DNA from: Saccharum officinarum
Lineage: Eukaryota; Streptophyta; Magnoliopsida; Poales; Poaceae
Direction: 5' to 3'
Assembly: GCA_020631735.1 (NCBI GenBank)
Contig: CM036162.1
Span: 92,552,401 to 92,616,400, forward strand
DNA: 64,000 bases
Position numbers and translations under genes: made by a program. The notes under the pieces are model-generated. The model had not been told where the DNA came from. It saw only the letters and a list, made by a program, of their open reading frames with translations, and made no database searches. Each line of letters begins with the position of its first letter. Position 1 is the first letter of the stretch. Positions 12,118 to 24,818 of this stretch are shown piece after piece.

Positions 12118-12390
12118 TAGGGATGAAAACGGTACGGATATTTTCCGACCGTATTCGAGACCGAATCCGTTTAGAGGGGTTTTAATCCGTCCATATCGGA
12201 GTCCGGATATTTAACATCCGATACCGTATTCGTATCCGAATATTTAAATCACATATTTATGATGTGATATCCAATGTATCCTATGACATTTTTTTATACT
12301 ATCCGTATTCGAATCCGAATCAGGACATAAATATGAAAACAAATACGATATCAGTGATATCCATCCGTATCCGATCCGTTTTCATCCCTA
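12118..12390. mobile_element. Non-autonomous hAT element with Ac/Ds-like ends
   Basis: Inverted termini TAGGGATGAAAACGG and CCGTTTTCATCCCTA (15 bp identical) begin with the TAGGGATGAAA of maize Ac/Ds. The element is flanked by a perfect 8-bp target duplication, CTGGCTGG, at 12110-12117 and 12391-12398. The interior is rich in ATCCGTATTCG-type subterminal repeats, as in Ds. There is no transposase; it would need a source in trans. Confidence 0.9.
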
Positions 12391-12786
12391 CTGGCTGGCC
12401 ACCACACCCAGTTTCTTTACCATCTCCGGTGGCTTTCTACTTCTAGCCTTCTACCATCAGATCAGACAGCAAGCTGAGCAGAGACGTCCTTGTAATTTGC
12501 AAAGATGCCGGCCGGGCGCATCATGTCGGGTCACTGGACCGAGCTGCATGGTACGTGGGGCCGCGTGGCGACATGCCGACATGAGCATGGGCACCGCCGC
12601 ACCGCCACCGCACAAAATCATTGCGGTTACGGATGGCGGGATGGGGAAGAACATATTCCGATCCTGTACATTTTCCAATAAGGGAAAGCTCGAGACATCT
12701 ATCTGTTCGGCCGGCCAGAGCCAGCGGCATGGGCCGCCGCTTTGGTTTGGCCCAATCTTTTCGGGTTCCCGTCTCCGCGAGACTGC

Positions 12787-12793
12787 TATAAAT
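12787..12793 (+). promoter_or_regulatory. Candidate TATA box for the first MIR169 gene
   Basis: TATAAAT sits about 170 bases upstream of the first MIR169 mature arm, in otherwise GC-rich sequence, consistent with an RNA polymerase II promoter. Assigned by position and motif only. Confidence 0.5.
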
Positions 12794-12937
12794 GGAGGCG
12801 GCGAGGTGGCGCAGAAACCATCGACCACCCCGAATCGGGAAAGTTTTAGGTCGGGCCGTCGGAGTAGGGGTGTGTGTGTGAGATTTGAGCTGGGGAGTTT
12901 TGCAGAGATCGAGAGCAGGAGAGGAGGGGCCTCGCAT

Positions 12938-13076
12938 GGCGATGAGAGCACTGCTCTGGTAGCCAAGGATGACTTGCCTGTGGCGTCCATCCACCTGCAG
13001 GAGGCTGTGTTCTGTTCTGCTGCGTGTGGTTGTCGATCGCAGGCAGTCTCCTTGGCTAGCCTGAGCGGCTGTCATC
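12938..13076 (+). ncRNA. MIR169: MIR169 precursor hairpin, copy 1
   Basis: The mature miR169 lies on the 5' arm at 12960-12980, starting TAGCCAAGGATGACTTGCCT. The star strand lies at 13039-13059, GCAGGCAGTCTCCTTGGCTA, and pairs with it across a loop of about 58 bases. Arm sequence beyond the duplex also pairs (GCGATGAGAGC against GGCTGTCATC). The family is known to guide cleavage of NF-YA (CBF-B/HAP2) mRNAs and to respond to drought, salt and nitrogen status. The sequence 3' of the hairpin (CTTCATGCCAGGCTC at 13078-13092) also follows copy 3. Open reading frames across this locus are coincidental. Confidence 0.93.
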
Positions 13077-15344
13077 CTTCATGCCAGGCTCGTCTCTTCT
13101 TCTTCGGTTTTATCGGTTGCTACACGCAGTACGCACTCGAGACATCCAGAGAATCATCATACGTGCGTTAATTGCTCGCTGTGCATCATGTTTTGGGTCA
13201 GATATATGTAAATGGCATTATTGCAAACACATTGACAGATCAACAATGGCTATATATACTAATATACATTAATTAATACGTAGCAGTTGGCTTGTTGCGC
13301 TGTTCTTCTTTGATGACCATATATATATAGTTTGACGGCCTTCAGTTTCCTCTTGATGTGTGCAGAAGAATCAGATCAAGAGCTAGCTATAGCACTGTTA
13401 CCTGCGTGGATGGACCAAGCATGGATGAATGGACCTGTACAAAAAAAATGGAGCTGTGTACTCTTCGGGCATGTTAGGTTGGTCGGCTATATACTATATA
13501 TAGCAAATTACATAGATGGATGCAAACTGGCGGGGTACCCCTCGAATCTAGCTGATGGATGCAAGATGAGAATATGTCCCCTCATGCTGTTAATCAAACA
13601 TCTCGGTATTTTTTTAAAATTACAGTTTCATTCAGTCTGTGTCCCCTCATCACAACCTTGAACCTTGGTGTGTTCTATGATCTCCAGCAAGGGACGAAGG
13701 GACACTAACTGGGGGTTCTCAGGCACGTTGAAATGGAGAGAAGGAACACACGCAAAGGGCACACAGATGACAGATGACAAGATGGAGATGATCAGAGACC
13801 AATTCATGAGTTAACGACACTTATTTGCCCTTCTTCTGTTCATTTCTTATTCCTGCTTCAGGGCACAGAGTGAAGCTACAGAGGTGGTTATGCAATGGAA
13901 TGATACTTTCTTTAGTTAGAGCTTTCTTACGGTCCTCCGGCAGATGTACCAAATTTAACTAACAGTACCTATTTTTTATGAGGTCGTGCCAAAATTTGTA
14001 CTCCTCTTGAAGGACTAACAAAAATATCTTTCGGTTAAGATGAAGATATAAGCATAGAATGGAAGGAAATCTTTTTCTACCTTGTCGTTCCTAATTCTAT
14101 CCTAAGTTTATAGAAAAGAACAATAATGTCTCTAATCTAATACTCATTAAATGAGCATCATTATGTCGGTCTTTTGTCACTGAACAATGAAGATGATGGA
14201 GTCTTGTAGCCATAGCAGATCTAGATCGTGCCACTGCATAGAGTTTATACTTGTTCAATACTCTTGAACGCAACACAGTTTATACAATAATGGGAACATT
14301 ATTTCTTCTAAGAATTTATTAGCAAAAAATTGGGAAGAATGTAATGAATTGGATTACGTTTTCAGGCAAACTTTATACTACTTTTTGCACACTATCCACA
14401 ATATAATTTTAAAAGGTTGATCATATGTTAAAGAAGCACTCGCCTGAAGTGCGGAGACATCAATGGTTCACCGCTGTAGTGACGCTAGACCGAATCTACA
14501 TGGACCTGGGGTGGTGAGGACTAGATCTATGTGGCTCATAGCTTTGGCAGCTTGGATCTTGTAGAGGGGTGACACCGGAGCAAGTCCTCAGCCTTGAGCC
14601 TCAGAGCTCAAGTACTTACAGAGCTATGAAGGTGCAGAGCTTGACGGTGAGTGGCACAGTGCATGACACCGTCGACATTAGTCCTCGACGTCCCGTGTAG
14701 CCATGCCTAGAGAAGAGTAGGGGAAGGGGAGTGAGAGGTCGGGAGCGGGGACATGCGTGGTTAGAGGATGGAGGGGAGAGAGAAGAGAGGGGAATGACGA
14801 GCCAATGAGGGACAATGGATGATGGTAGGGGAGAGTTGGGAGGGGCGCCAAAACAGTGGCAGCCTAGGGCAAAAGTGTGGGAATGGAGGCTAGAGGGAGC
14901 AATTTTATAACTAGGATTTGTGGGGTATTATGCTCTTAGCGGGCAAACCTGTTAAGTCAAGCCATGTCAGATGGGCCTTGAGCTGTACTCTAGCCTATCT
15001 CTTGTTATGTATCCTTGTAATTGGCTAGCCCTAGAAAATGAAAGGGGTTAGTTGCTACCTTGGGAGGCTAGTGCTCTTATCTATAGTGCCATTACACATT
15101 TCAATAACATCCCTACCATCTAACCTAGCCAATTACCGTACAAGGGAAATATAGTCCCTTTGCTTAGCCTCGACACTAACTCGGAGATGTCACCATGTGC
15201 TGCCAGACTTTCCGCTTCATGGTTATGTGGTCCAAACCAGTAAACTTAGTGCCCACTATATTTGATCCCCAAATAGCTAAACAAACTCAAGTCTGCATAG
15301 CTCACGTGCTTCCTCCATGATGTCGATGTGCGTCCGTTTCGTCC
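13077..15344. other. 3' flank of MIR169 copy 1 and intergenic DNA
   Basis: Parts of 13360-13440 and 13738-13860 resemble 26515-26600 and 26687-26790 downstream of MIR169 copy 3, so the hairpins were duplicated with their flanks. The remainder to the Gypsy insertion contains no gene I can support. Confidence 0.5.
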
Positions 15345-15349
15345 TCGGC

Positions 15350-15809
15350 TGTCGGTGTATGACCATCGATAGCCTGCCACGGGGGTACCCGGGACAGTTG
15401 TTCGGGCTTCGGTGCGTGCTAGAACTCGACGGTGAACGCAGAGATAGTCAATTTATACTGGTTCAGGCCCTCGATCGATGATCGAGTAATAACCCTACGT
15501 CCAGTCGGCATTAGCCTTTGCGTTGGATTGATTGTGTTGTGTCGTTCGTTGTTACAGGGGTGCCCACAACCTATCTTTATATCGGTAGAGAAGGTTGTGG
15601 TGCGGTTACAATCCTAATCGGATCCAAAGAAGGTGTCCTGAACTAGATACAGAAGTTACTTTCTATAGGAGTCCGACTAGCCTGGCCTATTCTATATTGG
15701 ATTCAGTGTAGTAGACGCTACATCTCTCCTAGTCCCTGCTCGTGGGCCAGGCCAGGGCCCATGACTCGCAGATGTATTGTTACGGAACCCTGCGGGTCCC
15801 GTATCGACA
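15350..15809 (-). repeat. 3' LTR of the Gypsy element
   Basis: Starts TGTCGGTGTATGACC and ends GTCCCGTATCGACA on the plus strand. It is the 3' LTR because coding runs on the minus strand. Confidence 0.9.
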
Positions 15810-17074
15810 ACCCCCGAGCATTTCATGGTTGAACTCGAAGACTTCCTTCATTCCGGGTTCTTTCGACGTGAAGCCTTGAAGTGATCTTATTTTGAAGAAG
15901 TCTTTCAAGTGACGTGCGATTTTTCAAAGAAAAATCGCACTCATTGAGTGTAGCCCCCCGAGCCTCTTGCTTATTTGGAACAAAAAGTTGGAGGGTCTTG
16001 AACTCTGATTGAAAAAACTAAAAGTCTCTTCTCAAGATATGTACCCTGCAGCCCCCGAGCATACATCCGAGTTCTTTTTGGTTGTTAGGAACTCAAATGG
16101 AGGGTCTTCTGTTGATGTTGGTGGTGGTTGGTAGTTGAATTGAATTCTCTGTGGTCACGAGGTGTATAGTGTCAGTATATTCTTTCGCATATGCTTGTCC
16201 TCGAGTACTGTTTCTTCACGCGCGTGTCCTCTTGTTACTGCTTTTTGTCTTTTCACTGATACTTTTGTTAGGCTTGTTCTGTTGGTGCTCCCAGTCCATG
16301 TACACCGTTGTTTTTCCTATAAATACCTTCCTAATGTGCTGCTTCTATTCATCAGGTGTCTCACCGTATAGTTTGAAACCTCCGTAGCCATGATTATGGT
16401 AGTTTGTGAAGTACATCAGCCCCTGGACATGAGCTGTGAGTCTTGTAAGTCTTATAGCGAGTGGAAGAAGTCTTGTGATTCAGATTAGAGGTAGACTAAT
16501 CTCACGGTAGTATTGTACCAGGTAGTACGTGGTGACAGGTGAAAGAAGTCTTGTGATGTGGGACTCATTCCATCATCCAGTAGCTTCGAGTTGATCTTTT
16601 CACACTGCCTTGCGACTGTCCGGTGCAAATCAGCGTCTGATCCAGGATCACATCGGGCTTGGGTAGACTGATGTCTTTGATCCTTGCCTGGTCCGGGTTG
16701 TCTCGCTGTGCTGCTGATATCTGTCTTAGATGCACTGCGTCCTTCCTTTGAAGACAACAGTGTATCCGAGTTGGTTATCTTTTATCATGTTGTAGCTAGG
16801 AGCACGTGGTCGTTTCCAGAGTCGGGTTTTGCCTGTGCTCTTTGTTGTTGCCTTGCTCGTCGTAGTACTGAGTTCGTTGGGTCTTGTAAGATCTGTAACC
16901 TTATGTCCTTTGTTGGTATTTGTAATAAAAAATCTTTCTTTCTCCATTGGTATCGTCTCTTTGTTGTTTGACTGCTTGTGAGCATGGTCCAGGTTGTTTC
17001 CGAAGTATTCGGGTTCTCTGGAGGCGTACTGTAATGTATCATGTGAATCTTGTGGATGTCGAGTTCTTTCTGAA

Positions 17075-17899
17075 TTATGCAATCTGTATTTCTTTGTTGA
17101 TGGTGTGGTATGAATGGATAAGTCTTGGATCTGCCCGTTGCACTGTACCATTGTGAACAGTTGCTTTACCCATTGTTTCAGCCGTATTAGTTATGGCATC
17201 CGTCAGTTTTTGTATTCTTCGTAGTACTAAGTCTCTGACTTGAAATGAGCATTGTTTAGTATTTTTGTTGTAGTGGCGTCTTAGACCTTGGAGGTATCGA
17301 GCTGACTGAAGGGTAGCATTTATCCTGACTTCTTCTGTACTGTCAAGTTCTAATCTTTGAGTCTGTTCTGCTTCTCCTTCTTCATATTGCTCTATTTTTG
17401 GGATGTCCAGATCAAATCTGCTGGTAGTATGGCTTCTGATCCATATACTAGAAAAAAGGGTGAGTATCCAGTTGCTCTGCTTACTTGAGTACGGAGCCCC
17501 CATACTACTTTGGGTAGTTCTTCAATCCATTTGGAACCGTAGTCCTCTAGTTCTTCATATAATCTTGGTTTTAATCCGGCTAGTATAAGTCCATTGACTC
17601 TTTCTACTTGTCCGTTGGCTTCAGGGTGTGCGGCTGACGCATAATTTATACTGATGCCACAGTCTTGTGCCCAATTTCTGAATTCGATAGCTGTAAAAGG
17701 GGAACCCAAGTCTGTGATGATTCGATTGGGTATTCCAAAATGGTGCACGATGTCTTGGATGAACTCAATTGTTTTTGCTGCGCTGTATTTTACGAGTGGC
17801 TTGTACTCGATCCACTTGGTGAATTTGTCGATTGCGACGAAGATATATTCAAAACCACTTTTGGCCTTTTTGAGTGGTCCTACTTGGTCGAGCCCCTAG
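17075..17899 (-). pseudogene. Gypsy integrase domain
   Basis: Visible integrase core motifs include HHFGIPNRIITDLGSPF and INYASAAHPEANGQVERVN, the latter with the catalytic glutamate region. A C-terminal part follows (TLQSARYLQGLRRHYNK). The frame changes near 17390-17500 between core and C-terminus, so the protein is broken. It would join element cDNA to host DNA. Confidence 0.8.
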
Positions 17900-18024
17900 C
17901 ATGCAAACGGCCAGGCGGCAGGGATGCAAATTAGTTCGTGAGCTGGTACGTGAGCTTGCCTCGCGAACATTTGACACCCTTTACACTATCTGACTAGTTC
18001 TTCTGCATCTTTCAAGGCTGTTGG

Positions 18025-19242
18025 CTAATAGAAACCGGTGCGGAATGTTTTGCCCACCAGAGTTCTTGAGGCTGTGTGGTTGCCGCAGCATCCTGAGTGA
18101 ATTTCTTCTATAATTTCTTGTCCTTCTTCTCTTGTGATACATTTAAGAAGTACTCCTGATGATGCGGCTCTTCTGTAGAGGTTTTCACCTACGAGGACGT
18201 AGTTCTTGCTTCTTCTGATTATTCTGGTTGCCTCTTCCCTATTATCCGGTAGTTTGTTTTCTTTGATGTAGTCAATGAAATCTTGAGCCCATGATCTGGT
18301 GATTACTATGATCTGGGTTGTTGGTGCTGGTAGCTCAGGGGTTATCCCACCGGGTTGTTTTATGGAGGGAGATGACAGTTCCTCTACAAACACCCCTGGC
18401 GGGACCTTCGCCTTGTCCGATCCCAGCTTTGCGAGGACGTCTGCTGCGATGTTTGAATCCCGTAGAACATGTAGGATTTCTAGTCCTTGGAAATTTTTCT
18501 CTAGTTTTCGAACTTCAACGCAATAGGCGTCCATGTTGTTTTTGGTACAATGCCAGTCTTTGTTGACTTGATTGATGACCACAACTAAATCTCCATAGAC
18601 AAGCAACCTTTTGATTCCGAGTGAAGTCGCGATTCTTAGCCCATGGATGAGTGCTTCATATTCTGCTTCATTGTTTATGGCTTGCCATAGGATTTGGAGT
18701 ACATATTTAAGTTGTTTTTCTTCTGGGGTTATGAAAAGAACACCTGCACCTGCTCCGCCTAACTTGAGTGATCCATCGAAGTACATTTTCCAATGATCGA
18801 GGAAGGTATCTGGTGCGAGTTGTTGGATTTCTGTCCACTCGGCCACGAAGTCTGCGAGTGCTTGTGATTTTATTGCCTTCCGAGAAGAGAAATGAATATT
18901 TAGAGCTTCGAGTTCAACTGCCCACTTTGATATGCGTCCTGTTGCATCTTTATTGCGTAGGATGTCTCCAAGAGGGAAATCTGTTATTACGATGATCTTG
19001 TGGCTTTCAAAGTAGTGTCGAAGCTTGCGGGAAGTGATTAGGAGGGCATAGAGTAGTTTCTGTACATGCGGGTACCGTATTTTTGAATCTGTCAAAACTT
19101 CACTGATGTAGTATACGTGCTGTTCTTCTTCTCTCTCCACCACAATTGCTACACTAACTACAGTAGATGTTGCTGATATGTATAACATCATGTCTTTGTT
19201 TTTCTCTGGTGGTGTAAGTATGGGTGATGAGGTGAGGTACAT
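18025..19242 (-). pseudogene. Gypsy RNase H, second RNase H-like domain and start of integrase
   Basis: A 405-codon open stretch. The N-terminal part is the pol RNase H (HVYYISEVLTDSKIRYP, LRHYFESHKIIVITDFPL). A second RNase H-like domain follows (HWKMYFDGSLKLGGAGAGV, NNEAEYEALIHGL, HVLRDSNIAADVLAKLG). It ends in the zinc-binding part of integrase (EEIHSGCCGNHTASRTLVGK). Two RNase H-type domains in a row is a Tat-lineage trait. Confidence 0.85.
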
Positions 19243-19292
19243 TTTAAGGCTTTCAAAAGCCTCCTTGGCTTTCTCTGTCCACTCAAATTTGC

Positions 19293-20144
19293 CTATTTTT
19301 TTAGTAGCTTGAAGAAAGGGAGTCCTTTTTTGCCGAGTCGTGAGATGAAGCGATTGAGGGCTGCCATGCTTCCTGTTAATTTTTGCACATCTTTTACACT
19401 GTGCGGGGGTGCCATTTCTGTTATGGCTCGGATTTGTTTGGTGCTTGCTTCTATTCCCCGATTATTGACTAGGATTCCGAGTAGTTGTCCTGAAGGTACT
19501 CCAAAAACACACTTGTTTGGGTTCAATTTTCACTTCCATTTATTTAGATTTTCAAAAGTCTGCTTCAAATCTTTGATCAGCATGTCTGGGTTCTTTGTCT
19601 TTATTACCACATCATCGACATAAGCTTCCGCATTGTTGCCAATTTGTTCACCGAGGCATGTTTGGATAGCTCTTTGATAGGTAGCGCACACATTCTTGAG
19701 TCCAAAGGACATGGTTTTATAACAATAGGCGCCAAAAGGAGTGATGAAAGATGTCTTGCTCTGATCTTCTTCTCTTAATGTAATTTGATGATATCCTGAG
19801 TAGCAATCGAGGAAAGATAGTAGAGCGGACCCTGCTGTTGAATCGACAATTTGATCAATTCGTGGTAACCCGAACGGGTCCTTTGTGCAATGTTTGTTAA
19901 GATCTGTGTAATTGACGCACATGCGTCATTCTACCGTGTTCTTTTTGTGTACTAGAACAGGGTTTGCTAGCCAATCTGGATGAAAAATTTCTCTTATAAA
20001 ACCAACTGCCATTAATTTTGTAATCTCTTTCTTGATTGCTTCCTTTTTGTCTGGTGAGAATCTTCTCAACCGTTGCTTAATTGGTTTGGAGCCTTCATTG
20101 ACATCAATTTTGTGCTCAGCCAACTCTCTTGAGACACCTGGCAT
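19293..20144 (-). pseudogene. Gypsy reverse transcriptase
   Basis: Motifs in order: FIREIFHPDWLANPVLVHKK, MCVNYTDLNKHCTKDPF, LLSFLDCYSGYHQITL, and the catalytic AYVDDVVIKT near 19605-19625. Then NPNKCVFGVPSGQLLG and FISRLGKKGLPFFKLLKK. It is interrupted by an in-frame TGA between NTVE and MCVNYT (19923-19925) and by another break near 19527-19530. It is not translatable as one protein. Confidence 0.88.
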
Positions 20145-20207
20145 GTCGGACGGCTTCCAAGCGAAGATATCTTTGTTGTTCCGAAGAAAGTTGGTGAGCG
20201 CGAGTTT

Positions 20208-20830
20208 CTATTTAGCCGAGAGGTGGGCACTGATGGTCGCTGTCTTCTTAGGATCACCAGTACCTAGGTCAATTTTCTTTACATCGGCTTCTTTCTGAGG
20301 TGCGAGGATGCTAGGTTTCTTTGCTAGGATTTCCAGCTCTTCCGGGTTCATCTGCGCGACAATGGTGGTAGTTTCTTCTCTGTCGTCGGCTGCTTGTGTT
20401 TTTGCTGCGATTTGGATTGCTTGAATATCACAATCGAAGGCACGCTTCAAGTTTCCTCGGAGGGAGAGTACTCCGTGAGGACATGGCATCTTGAGCAGGA
20501 GGTATGGGTAGTGAGGTATAGCCATGAACTTTGCGAGCGCTGGTCTTACGAGGATGGTATGATATGATGCTTCAAAGTCTGCAACTTCAAATTGGATGAA
20601 TTCGGTCTGGTAGTTTGCTTGTGTTCCAAACGTGACTGGCAAGGTGATTTGTCCGAGCGGCATGGCCGCTTTGCCGGGTACTATTCCATAGAAAGGTATT
20701 ATTGTTGGGGTGATCAACCCGGCAAAATTTAGCCCCATCTTTTTTAGTGTTTATGAAAATATGATGTTGAGTCCAGCTCCTCCATCGATCAGAACTCTGG
20801 TGACCGTCATCCATGCTATAGTTGGATCTA
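20208..20830 (-). pseudogene. Gypsy aspartic protease and linker
   Basis: The active-site segment LIDGGAGLNI lies near 20755-20800, with DGG in place of the commoner DSG. It is followed shortly by an in-frame TAA. The open part 20208-20738 carries FEASYHTILVRPALAKFMAI and a charged linker. It would cleave the element polyprotein. Confidence 0.7.
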
Positions 20831-20839
20831 GGACTAGCG

Positions 20840-23280
20840 GATATAGGCCGGCATTTCCAACGCTTGTCCATTGATCTTCTCTTGAAAAATTGGATTGGGT
20901 ATTGTGACCAATTTAGGTACCTTGGGACCGCTGGTTCGGCTGCCATGATGCTGCGGAGAGCCAGTTTGTCTTGGTGCTTACTTCTGGAACCCAGAATCCC
21001 AGAAAAAATTACAGCGACCATTCCCTTTGGCTGCTGGAATCCTTTGTCTTCTGTGTTGTCTTTGTCTTTCTTTCTGTTATCCTCTTGCTTATCTTTGTTT
21101 TTTCCTTTCCTTGCATACCGATCAATGAAGATTCGGCAGTCCCCCGTTGTGTGGTTTCCTTGAGGGTGCCATATACAGTGCATATTTTCAATATCCTCGA
21201 ACCTCCTGAATCTTGAGAATTTTTTTGTCTTGTCGGCCATGGCGATGGTGTTGTCTGGTCCACGTTTCCTATCTGAATGACCCACATTTGGAAAATTTCT
21301 CTGGTCCGAGTTGTCTCTGTTGTTTTCTTGGTTATTTCTGTCTGGAAATCTTTCCTTTGTCTTTTCTTCAGCCATAATCATCTTTTCTACCGCGCGTCTG
21401 AATTCTTCATTGTTCCTTGGGTTTTCTTTGCAAAAATCTTGAAACTGCCACTTAGCCATGATTCCGTGGGAAAAGGCTTCAATTACTTCTCGTTCAGTAA
21501 TATCATGTACTTGGGCGCTAATTCTCCAAAACATCGATAGTAATCTCTGAGGCTTTCACCTCCCTTTTACTTGAGTCCTTTTAGTTCTGCGTGTGTGATG
21601 GGGTGCGTAATGATGCCTGCGAAGTTCTCGCAAAAAGCTCTTTGCAAATCCTCCTAGCCTCTGATTGACCCCGGGTTCAACTTATCGAACTATTGGAGGG
21701 GCATGTTTTCTAGGGCCATGGGAAAGAACAATACTTTGAATCATCATCTCCTCTGGCTAGTTCGATTGATTGCGAGTAAATTCTGAGCCACTATTTTGGC
21801 TCGGTCTTCCCGTCGTACTTGGAGTGGTTTGATGGTTTGAACTTATGAGGCAATCGTATTGAAGCGAGTCGTCTTGAAAAACATGGGAACCTATCGTGTG
21901 TCCCAACTTCTCTGTGCTCTGATTCAGCTCCTTCTTCTGGTCAATTGTTATTTGTTCTTGGAATGAATTGAGGTGGTGAGTGGTGAGATGTTCTGCTCCC
22001 TTCTTCTCTTGGACGTTCGATTTGGTTGCTCCGGTTATTGTCTCTCCTTCTTTCTCGATTTTGGCTCTCGTTTGGCCCTAATCTCTCGAAAGTGGACCTT
22101 CTTTGACTTTGCGCATCTTGTTCATGTGACGCTGTCCTAGCGGGAAACCTGGAAGGAGCTCTTCCACCGTGTACCTTCTGAGTTGTTGTCCGGCGAACTT
22201 TTCAGAGTCGTTCATGTTCTTCGTTGGGATGCGAAATTGATTCGAGTTCTTCCAGTGCTTCTCTGATCTTGTATGGGGCTTCGTGGGCCCTGGTTGCACG
22301 TCTTTCTTTGGCTTCTTTTTCTGATCTTCTCTTGTAGTACTCGGCCAGCTCCATCTTGTATGTGTTTTGTGCTTCTTTTCGTTGTCTGACACGGTGTCTA
22401 TGACCTTCTTTCAGTCTGTTTCTTTTTTTCTCTAGCTCATCGTTGGCCTTTAGATTCGCCATCGTATTCAGACACGTTGGGTGATATGTTTGATTCTGAC
22501 TCATCCGAAGATCTAACATCGGGCGCAGTTGGTGGCATTGGTAGTGGTCGCCGGATCATGAAGGCTTCTCGGCCTGGCACCAGGCTTGCCTGGCTGTTGA
22601 GGACTTTAGTTAGAGTGTTGGCATCGCGGAGTGTACTACCTTTTTGGTAGGGTAGAGTGATGACTTCTTCAACTAGTTGGACGTTGCTGTTCAGGGGATA
22701 AGTACCTGGCCAGTGGACCAGGCAGTCTTCAGGTGTTACGGTTAACATAAGACCTTCCTGTGCCCCAGTAAGTTGCAGCTTCTGTATCCATCCAGTCATG
22801 CCTCAGAGTGAGTCTTGGTATGTCTTCGCCACGTTGTTGAGTCTGGTTGGGAGATGACCCAATTTCTTGGAAGAGACTTGAAGTAGATTCGAATTGATCT
22901 CTTGAAGAGTTGATGCTGCGTTACAGAGTCCAACTAGAAAAGAACTCGGTTCTATTCCAAAAGAACCCGGATTGGACTCCGAAGAGGAATCCGACCCGGA
23001 CACCAAGTCGAGATCGGTTGTCGTTGGAGCTTGAGTTGATTCGGGCATCGTAAGGCCCAAGAATCTTTCGGCAAGATCTTCGGCTAATCTCGTCGAAAGA
23101 GTGAGATCCTCGTGGGCTTCCAGAGCTTCGACGAGACATCCATGAAGGTTGCCCTCGTCGTCCGTCTTGTAAACCCACGATCCGAAGATGAAGGTTGATC
23201 CCATCGGAAAGATCATGTCGTTGAAATCCGTAGAGCTCTTGATTGCGATTGTGCCGAAAGCCCATACCTGGCGCACCAGT
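20840..23280 (-). pseudogene. Gypsy gag region and leader
   Basis: The central gag segment (20840-21540) has EREVIEAFSHGIMAKWQFQD and a zinc-finger-like CIWHPQGNHTTGDC followed by a charged tail. Upstream pieces at 22202-22519, 22437-22799 and 22803-23280 are in several frames with stops. They include KRRSEKEAKERRATRAHEA and a Ser/Asp-rich stretch. Gag would form the virus-like particle; this copy cannot. Confidence 0.7.
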
Positions 23281-23737
23281 TGTCGGTGTTTGACCATCGA
23301 TAGCTTGCCACGGGGGTACCCGGGACAGTTGTTTGGGCTTCGGTGCGTGCTAGAACTCGACGGTGAACGCAGAGACAATTGATTTATACTAGTTCAGGCC
23401 CTCGATCGATGATCGAGTAATAACCCTACGTCCAATCGGTGTTAGCCTTTGCGTTGGATTGATTGTGTTGTGTCATTCGTTGTTACAGGGGTGCCCATAG
23501 CCTCTCTTTATATCGGTAGAGAAGGCTGTGGTGCGGTTACAATCCTAGTTGGATTCAAAGGTGTCCTGAACTAGATACAAAAGTTACTTTCCATAGGAGT
23601 CTGACTAGTCTGGCATATTCTATATTGGATTCTGTGTAGTAGACGCTACATCTCTCCTAGTCCCTGCTCGTGGGCCAGGCCAGGGCCCACGACTCGCAGA
23701 TGTATTGTTACGGAACCCTGCGGGTCCCGTATCGACA
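23281..23737 (-). repeat. 5' LTR of the Gypsy element
   Basis: Starts TGTCGGTGTTTGACC and ends GTCCCGTATCGACA on the plus strand. The sequence next to it on the internal side (23262-23280) is where the primer-binding site should be; the tRNA was not identified. Confidence 0.9.
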
Positions 23738-23742
23738 TCGGC

Positions 23743-24177
23743 CTAAGCGATTAGCAAGTCCTTAGCACATACCTTGGTGGGTCTTGATCCCACCGTTACT
23801 TCGGTCAACATCATCTTCAACATTCCGCATGCGCTCTTGTTGCCCTTGTGCTTGTTGTGGATGACCCATGATCCTCTCATATTTGGTCCCTCGGTTCAAG
23901 GCTTCTCGTCCGCCCATGGTACATCGGCATGAACTACTGCTTGACCTTCTCTATCTCTATCGACCATCAAGTCCTCTCCAACACCTACACCTACGTATGC
24001 ACAAACTAAGAAACATGTTGCACCGCCATCACTTCGCCTCTAGTTAGTGATAAGTAAGAACTCAACTAAATGGACTTCACCATGCTTGAAAATTACTCAC
24101 CATCACATGACAAGGACACATCTCAACTATGCCATTTCAATATGACAACAATCACTAAGCAATGTCATGAGTTCAAT
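23743..24177. other. Intergenic, no recognised feature
   Basis: Sequence between the Gypsy target duplication and the SINE-like element. No gene or repeat end was recognised. Confidence 0.4.
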
Positions 24178-24440
24178 AATTTTTTTTGAGATTACACAGT
24201 TCAACGCAGACACTCACAGCGCATGCACACTCACCCCTATGAACCACGCACGCAAACCCTACTCCTATGAGCATCATCGAAGAATAGGTCTGCAAATCCT
24301 CGAGATTGATTGACGAAGATGAATTCAGTAATTTGTCAGGCAGCGTCAACATCCACGGGCCCATGGAGAAATCTCCAGAATGGTACAGGACACTGTTCTT
24401 TGCAGTATATCTACACAAGGGATCAAATCCATATCTATTC
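24178..24440 (-). mobile_element. SINE-like element
   Basis: Read on the minus strand it has a B-box-like GGATTTGATCCC near its 5' end and an A-rich 3' end (AATCTCAAAAAAAA at 24180-24194). The middle resembles a dispersed grass repeat starting GAGATTACACAGTTCAACGC on the plus strand. Target duplications were not identified. Confidence 0.4.
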
Positions 24441-24818
24441 TAACAACTTTATGAAGGTCAACAGATGATCCGACCTACCCTGAAAAAAAAAGAAAGACGA
24501 TCCAATATCTTTCGAAGGTCAACATGATCTTCCCGGAGATATACAGGTGCTCCTTGCAAGAACGAAATCATATATTCCCTGTCCCGGTTTTTTCGAATTT
24601 CGGCAAGCGATAAGGTGCATCACTGAATCATTGACATATGGACAGGACATGCATCATCTGGATGGATGTGCACGTTTCAAGGAAAAAGAGGAGCTGAGGA
24701 TATGTTCGATGCTGCAACCTGCAAGGATCGTCGTTTCTGTCAAAAAAAGCTCTCTCTGGTAGCCGCTTCCTTCCATGACCTTACCAGTTACCACCAACTC
24801 ATTTCTGTACTTGGACAG

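Larger units (their letters stand above)
15350..23737 (-). mobile_element. Ty3/Gypsy LTR retrotransposon, probably Tat-like, degenerate
   Basis: LTRs at 15350-15809 and 23281-23737 begin TGTCGGTGT and end CGTATCGACA. Both sides carry a perfect 5-bp target duplication, TCGGC (15345-15349 and 23738-23742). All internal coding is on the minus strand, in the order gag, protease, reverse transcriptase, RNase H, a second RNase H-like domain, integrase, as in Tat-type Gypsy elements. By eye the LTRs differ at about 26 of 457 positions, so this is not a recent insertion (very roughly 2 Myr at a commonly used grass rate). It separates MIR169 copy 1 from copies 2 and 3. Confidence 0.93.

Noticed and set aside
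12497..13171. Long open frames of 175-225 codons over the first MIR169 hairpin
   Set aside because: They span a clear miRNA stem-loop and its GC-rich leader, on both strands, with no protein family match.
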